A stretch of 8,655 nt of DNA from Candidatus Hamiltonella defensa 5AT (Acyrthosiphon pisum) (GTDB lineage Bacteria; Pseudomonadota; Gammaproteobacteria; Enterobacterales; Enterobacteriaceae): contig NC_012752.1 of NCBI RefSeq assembly GCF_000021705.1, positions 48,543 through 57,197 of the forward strand, in the 5' to 3' direction. Made by a program: the position numbers and the translations under genes. Below are positions 6,788-8,655 of this stretch, piece by piece (positions within the stretch are counted from its first letter, which is position 1; every line of letters starts with the position of its first letter). Under the pieces are notes generated by a model. The model saw nothing but the letters and a program-made list of their open reading frames with translations, ran no database searches and had not been told where the DNA came from.

Positions 6788-6996
6788 CTTTTTTTCGCCT
6801 CTTCTTACGTTAACTATGGAAGCCCCTGGAAATCGTCCTTTTTTTCTGGTCAGGTCCGCTTTGGGGAAATTCAGGCAAAAAGCCGGCTGACGCTTAACGC
6901 CTAAAAAATATTTTTAATAAAGTGAAAAGGATTTTGCTGGTGAAAAAGAAATGGGGTCTTGTTTGATGGGCTTAAAAACCCCTTATTGAATGGCCT
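6788..6996. other. Intergenic region before the pilus operon
   Basis: About 210 bases between the NusG-like gene and the small frame preceding pilL. It contains a 12-bp AT palindrome (AAAAATATTTTT, 6904-6915). A weak minus-strand promoter candidate is also present: TTCACC at 6944-6939, 17-base spacer, TTTATT at 6921-6916, each four of six. No convincing terminator follows the NusG-like gene; the nearest hairpin (TGGC/GCCA near 6991-7008) has only four pairs. So the NusG-like gene and the pil genes may be co-transcribed, or a separate promoter may start here. Confidence 0.3.
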
Positions 6997-7446
6997 CTAA
7001 AAAAGCCAGGAATAGGGCGGTTCTCGCGTGCGCCTCTTTTTTTGAACAATGTTTTTAATTTGTTCTTTTTGACTTTCTTTAAGGGAAGTCGTGATTTTAT
7101 GATTTGTCCTGGTTTCGTCATTCATGCAAAGGGGGAAGCGCATGATTTCCTGCATCACAGCTTCTCGAATCGGGACAATGGTATTGGCAAATCTCACCAG
7201 ATGACTGATGCCAGCGCAATGCTCTATCTTTCTGGTAGGGATCTTCTCAGGATCGAAACAAGTAAATAAATACCCTTTAAAGAGGGGTTCAATCACAGCT
7301 CTCTTATTTTTTCTATCAAGACGTTGACGCCAGGTTTGAATAGAAGGACTTAATGAATGAACCTCAATTTGTATCAAGGCTTGCTGCGCTTTATAAAGAT
7401 TACTGCAACCTGATTTGTGACAGGTGAGATACCATTTTTTTTCCAT
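6997..7446 (-). CDS. NusG paralogue of the RfaH/ActX type (NGN domain only)
   Basis: A 149-aa protein. Residues 3-105 form a NusG N-terminal (NGN) domain close to RfaH in pattern: WYLTCHKSG (5-13), VIEPLFKGYLFTCFDPE (51-67) and GISHLVRFANTIVPI (79-93). Specialised NusG paralogues bind RNA polymerase through the NGN domain and increase elongation through long operons such as pilus, LPS and conjugation operons. RfaH is recruited by an ops sequence in non-template DNA. The C-terminal tail (106-149) is basic and polar, ends RREPPYSWLF-like (RTREPPYSWLF), and shows no KOW domain. Placed just ahead of the pil operon on the same strand, it probably regulates that operon. Ribosome binding is weak (GGGGTG lies about 16 bases before the ATG). 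Not RfaH itself, so no symbol is given. Confidence 0.8.
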   Translation of the reverse strand: MEKKWYLTCHKSGCSNLYKAQQALIQIEVHSLSPSIQTWRQRLDRKNKRAVIEPLFKGYLFTCFDPEKIPTRKIEHCAGISHLVRFANTIVPIREAVMQEIMRFPLCMNDETRTNHKITTSLKESQKEQIKNIVQKKRRTREPPYSWLF

Positions 7447-7598
7447 ATCTATTTATCTTATCACCCCTTTTTTATAAGGCGCAGGCTCCGCCCAATTTAA
7501 ACCCAGTGATTTCTGGTTAAATGTGATGAAATTAAAAACAGTTATTTTAGAAAAATAAAAAAAATTGAATTTTATTTATTATTTAATTTTTGCGTCGT
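7447..7598. promoter_or_regulatory. AT-rich leader/control region of the NusG-like gene
   Basis: About 150 bases, very AT-rich between 7523 and 7590. Two structures stand out. An imperfect inverted repeat TTTAAACCCAG (7496-7506) / CTGGTTAAA (7513-7521) has CCAG/CTGG perfect at its centre. On the minus strand GGCGGAGCCTGC (7492-7481) resembles the RfaH ops core. No clear rho-independent terminator follows the upstream RHH gene, only A/T pairing (AAATAAAA with TTTTATTT). I cannot place a convincing promoter. Confidence 0.3.
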
Positions 7599-7823
7599 CT
7601 ACTCTGTTGAAAACTGCTTTCTCTCTTTCTCTGTACCTAAAATTTTTTTCAGTCTTTTTTGTGCATCATTCCCTGATTTTTCAATCAGATAACGAACAAA
7701 TTCAGAAACCGTGACCGGTCTTCCAGCATAATGCCCGACATCAAGCACCATTTTATCCAAACGGTCACGTAATTCTGCGCCGATATAGACTGATTTTCCA
7801 CGACGGGAAATTTGGTTAAACAT
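7599..7823 (-). CDS. Small ribbon-helix-helix-like DNA-binding protein
   Basis: A 74-aa protein. The segment KSVYIGAELRDRLDKMVLDVG (10-30) followed by TVSEFVRYLIEKSG (38-51) has the ribbon-helix-helix plan: a short strand, a first helix, a turn, then the TVSEFVRYLI second helix. The C-terminal tail (54-74) is basic. Members of this superfamily are small dimeric repressors, antitoxins, partition proteins or relaxosome accessory proteins; the sequence does not say which. No toxin-like partner is adjacent, which argues against an antitoxin. AAGGA lies nine bases before the ATG. It stands between the LuxR-type genes and the NusG-like gene on the same strand, so a regulatory role for the pilus or transfer region is plausible. 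Confidence 0.65.
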   Translation of the reverse strand: MFNQISRRGKSVYIGAELRDRLDKMVLDVGHYAGRPVTVSEFVRYLIEKSGNDAQKRLKKILGTEKERKQFSTE

Positions 7824-7829
7824 GCATTA

Positions 7830-7845
7830 ATTTCCTTAGGGAAAT
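7830..7845. repeat. Inverted repeat over the ribosome binding site of the RHH gene
   Basis: ATTTCC (7830-7835) and GGAAAT (7840-7845) are perfect reverse complements with a 4-base loop. The left arm, read on the minus strand, is the Shine-Dalgarno region of the RHH gene. It may be an operator for autoregulation or a small mRNA hairpin occluding the site; with six pairs, four of them A-T, either is modest. Confidence 0.35.
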
Positions 7846-7910
7846 GAAATCATTTTTTGTCAGACATGATGATGACTGATATTTTTTTAAATTAATATCG
7901 TGTAAATGAT

Positions 7911-7929
7911 GATTTTTAGCTTAAAAATC
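7911..7929. repeat. Perfect 7-bp inverted repeat upstream of the RHH gene
   Basis: GATTTTT (7911-7917) and AAAAATC (7923-7929) flank AGCTT. It lies in the 105-base gap between the small LuxR-type gene and the RHH gene, touching the LuxR stop codon. A possible operator, but AT-rich DNA produces such repeats readily. The remainder of this gap contains TTTACA-type boxes but no confident promoter. Confidence 0.3.
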
Positions 7930-8312
7930 TAAATTTTTTTAAAATAGAATAAGGGCTGAAAAACCAGCCCTTGATATGAATATAAATAACAGTTAGGTTG
8001 TTTAGCTATTTTAGGTAATTGAGTTAATTTTTTTAATTTACAACAATTACAAAAAAATGAGTTAATTAGATGATTATTTATCAAAAAATGAAATAATGCC
8101 CTCAATTCAGAATAATTATTTAGTTCATATTTTTTTCTTGCGTTATTTAAATGTGAGTTTACCGTACTTAGACTCATATTTAATAACAATGAAATTTTAT
8201 TACATTGCAATCCGGAACAATAAAGTGACAGTACTTTAATTTCTGCTGGAGAAAGTTCCTCAAAAATTTCTTGATAAAATTTAATTTCTTTAATATCAAA
8301 TGATTTTATCAT
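7929..8312 (-). CDS. Short LuxR-type helix-turn-helix protein
   Basis: A 127-aa protein. Residues 18-75 make a GerE/LuxR-type DNA-binding domain (ELSPAEIKVLSLYCSG, then NKISLLLNMSLSTVNSHLNNARKK with the recognition helix about 48-60). Only about 17 residues precede the domain, so there is no receiver, PAS or autoinducer domain. Residues 76-127 are an unusual Cys- and Lys-containing tail (FFCNCCKLKKL) with no recognised fold. AGGAG lies six bases before the ATG, supporting the start. The last dozen codons are encoded by a terminator-like hairpin and its T tract, so either the reading frame has lost an earlier stop or the message is made without one. It follows another LuxR-type gene by 33 bases on the same strand. 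Confidence 0.65.
   Translation of the reverse strand: MIKSFDIKEIKFYQEIFEELSPAEIKVLSLYCSGLQCNKISLLLNMSLSTVNSHLNNARKKYELNNYSELRALFHFLINNHLINSFFCNCCKLKKLTQLPKIAKQPNCYLYSYQGLVFQPLFYFKKI
7941..7972 (-). terminator. Rho-independent terminator-like hairpin inside the 3' end of the small LuxR-type gene
   Basis: AAGGGCTG (7951-7958) and CAGCCCTT (7965-7972) form a perfect 8-bp stem with a 6-base loop. On the minus strand it is followed by ATTCTATTTT, a fair but interrupted U tract; on the plus strand no T run follows. The orientation fits termination of the LuxR-type transcript, before its stop codon at 7931-7929. Confidence 0.65.
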
Positions 8313-8324
8313 TATTAGCTCCTA

Positions 8325-8338
8325 ATTCATTAATGAAT
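8325..8338. repeat. 14-bp perfect palindrome between the two LuxR-type genes
   Basis: ATTCATTAATGAAT reads the same on both strands. It lies in the 33-base gap between the stop of the upstream LuxR-type gene and the ribosome binding site of the short one. LuxR-type proteins bind as dimers to dyad sites, so it could be an operator. It is entirely A/T except for two C-G pairs. Confidence 0.4.
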
Positions 8339-8342
8339 GTAC

Positions 8343-8367
8343 GAGTCAAAATTGATTTTTTTGACTC
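8343..8367. repeat. 9-bp perfect hairpin over the stop codon of the upstream LuxR-type gene
   Basis: GAGTCAAAA (8343-8351) and TTTTGACTC (8359-8367) pair perfectly across a 7-base loop. The TGA stop of the upstream gene (8348-8346) is in one arm. No T tract follows on either strand, so it is not a standard terminator; it might stabilise the mRNA 3' end or act in processing between the two tandem genes. Confidence 0.5.
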
Positions 8368-8655
8368 ACGGAGCTAAAGCTAATGACGTGACTGCCTGTA
8401 GGAAGAAATTTTGAGGGAATATAGTTATCTATTCCTTTCCGTTCGCAAAAATTTCTGAGTTGTTCTGAATTATGCACGCCTAAATTTTCATAAATAATCT
8501 GTAGCCGATTTTCTATTGTTCGGTGAGAACTGTGTAATATTTTGGCTATTTCCTTACTTCCTAATCTATTTAATAAAAAGAAAACAATGTCCCATTCTTT
8601 TTCTGTGAATATCTTGTTTGGTTTCTGTACCGCAGCGGTACGAGGTAGTTTTTTT
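8346..8655 (-). CDS. LuxR-type transcriptional regulator, C-terminal part (5' end outside the window)
   Basis: The last 102 residues are visible; the frame is open to the right edge. A GerE/LuxR helix-turn-helix domain begins at FTEKEWDIVFFLLNRLGSKE, continues with IAKILHSSHRTIENRLQIIY (recognition helix about SSHRTIENRLQ) and ends near LGVHN. The following IDNYIPSKFLPTGSHVI tail is of the kind seen in enterobacterial LuxR-type regulators that carry an N-terminal PAS-like sensor domain; whether one is present here lies outside the window. The gene precedes another LuxR-type gene on the same strand, probably in one transcript. Confidence 0.8.
   Translation of the reverse strand, partial: KKLPRTAAVQKPNKIFTEKEWDIVFFLLNRLGSKEIAKILHSSHRTIENRLQIIYENLGVHNSEQLRNFCERKGIDNYIPSKFLPTGSHVISFSSVSQKNQF

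Noticed and set aside
7017..7031. Plus-strand GGCGGTTCTCGCGTG resembling ops
   Set aside because: Wrong strand for the pil operon, a three-base insertion in the core, and it encodes the C-terminal RTREPP of the NusG-like protein.
7523..7590. A/T-rich block as a possible replication or transfer origin
   Set aside because: No iterons, DnaA boxes or nick-site pattern seen; low GC alone is not evidence.

Overview
The window is a piece of a mobile-element (conjugative plasmid or ICE) type IVb thin-pilus locus of the R64/IncI type. Every gene except one inserted toxin-antitoxin pair lies on the minus strand. The families point to a gammaproteobacterium, most likely Enterobacterales. The AT-lean-to-AT-rich mixture and the set of accessory regulators would fit an insect-associated member, but I cannot name a species from this sequence.

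Layout, read in the direction of transcription (right to left). (1) 8655-7929: two tandem LuxR-type helix-turn-helix genes, the first cut by the window edge, in AT-rich DNA. (2) 7823-7599: a 74-aa ribbon-helix-helix-like protein. (3) 7446-6997: a specialised NusG paralogue (RfaH/ActX-like) that has an NGN domain but no recognisable KOW domain. (4) 6787-6629: an unrecognised basic 52-aa frame. Its stop overlaps the start of the next gene as ATGA. (5) 6632-500: the pilus genes, namely a short PilL-like TcpQ-domain lipoprotein, pilN (outer-membrane lipoprotein secretin), pilO, pilP and pilQ (assembly ATPase). pilR (inner-membrane platform protein) begins at 500 and runs off the left edge. Most of these genes overlap by 4 to 14 bases.

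The R64 pilL-pilN-pilO-pilP-pilQ-pilR order is kept, but with two departures. No separate pilM is visible, and the PilL-like protein is short. A complete BrnT/BrnA type II toxin-antitoxin module sits in the opposite orientation exactly at the pilN/pilO junction (about 3780-4350), without damaging either reading frame.

How the parts fit together: PilN forms the outer-membrane channel, with the PilL-like and PilP proteins in the periplasm. PilO, PilQ and PilR form the inner-membrane and cytoplasmic motor. Such pili serve mating-pair stabilisation or adhesion. The upstream NusG/RfaH-like gene is a natural candidate for an operon-specific antitermination or activation factor, with the RHH and LuxR proteins as further control. 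The brnTA/pilO boundary holds a perfect 9-bp inverted repeat between two apparently divergent promoters, so the antitoxin could also control pilOPQR. That is inference.

No tRNA, rRNA, CRISPR array, insertion sequence or replication origin was seen.
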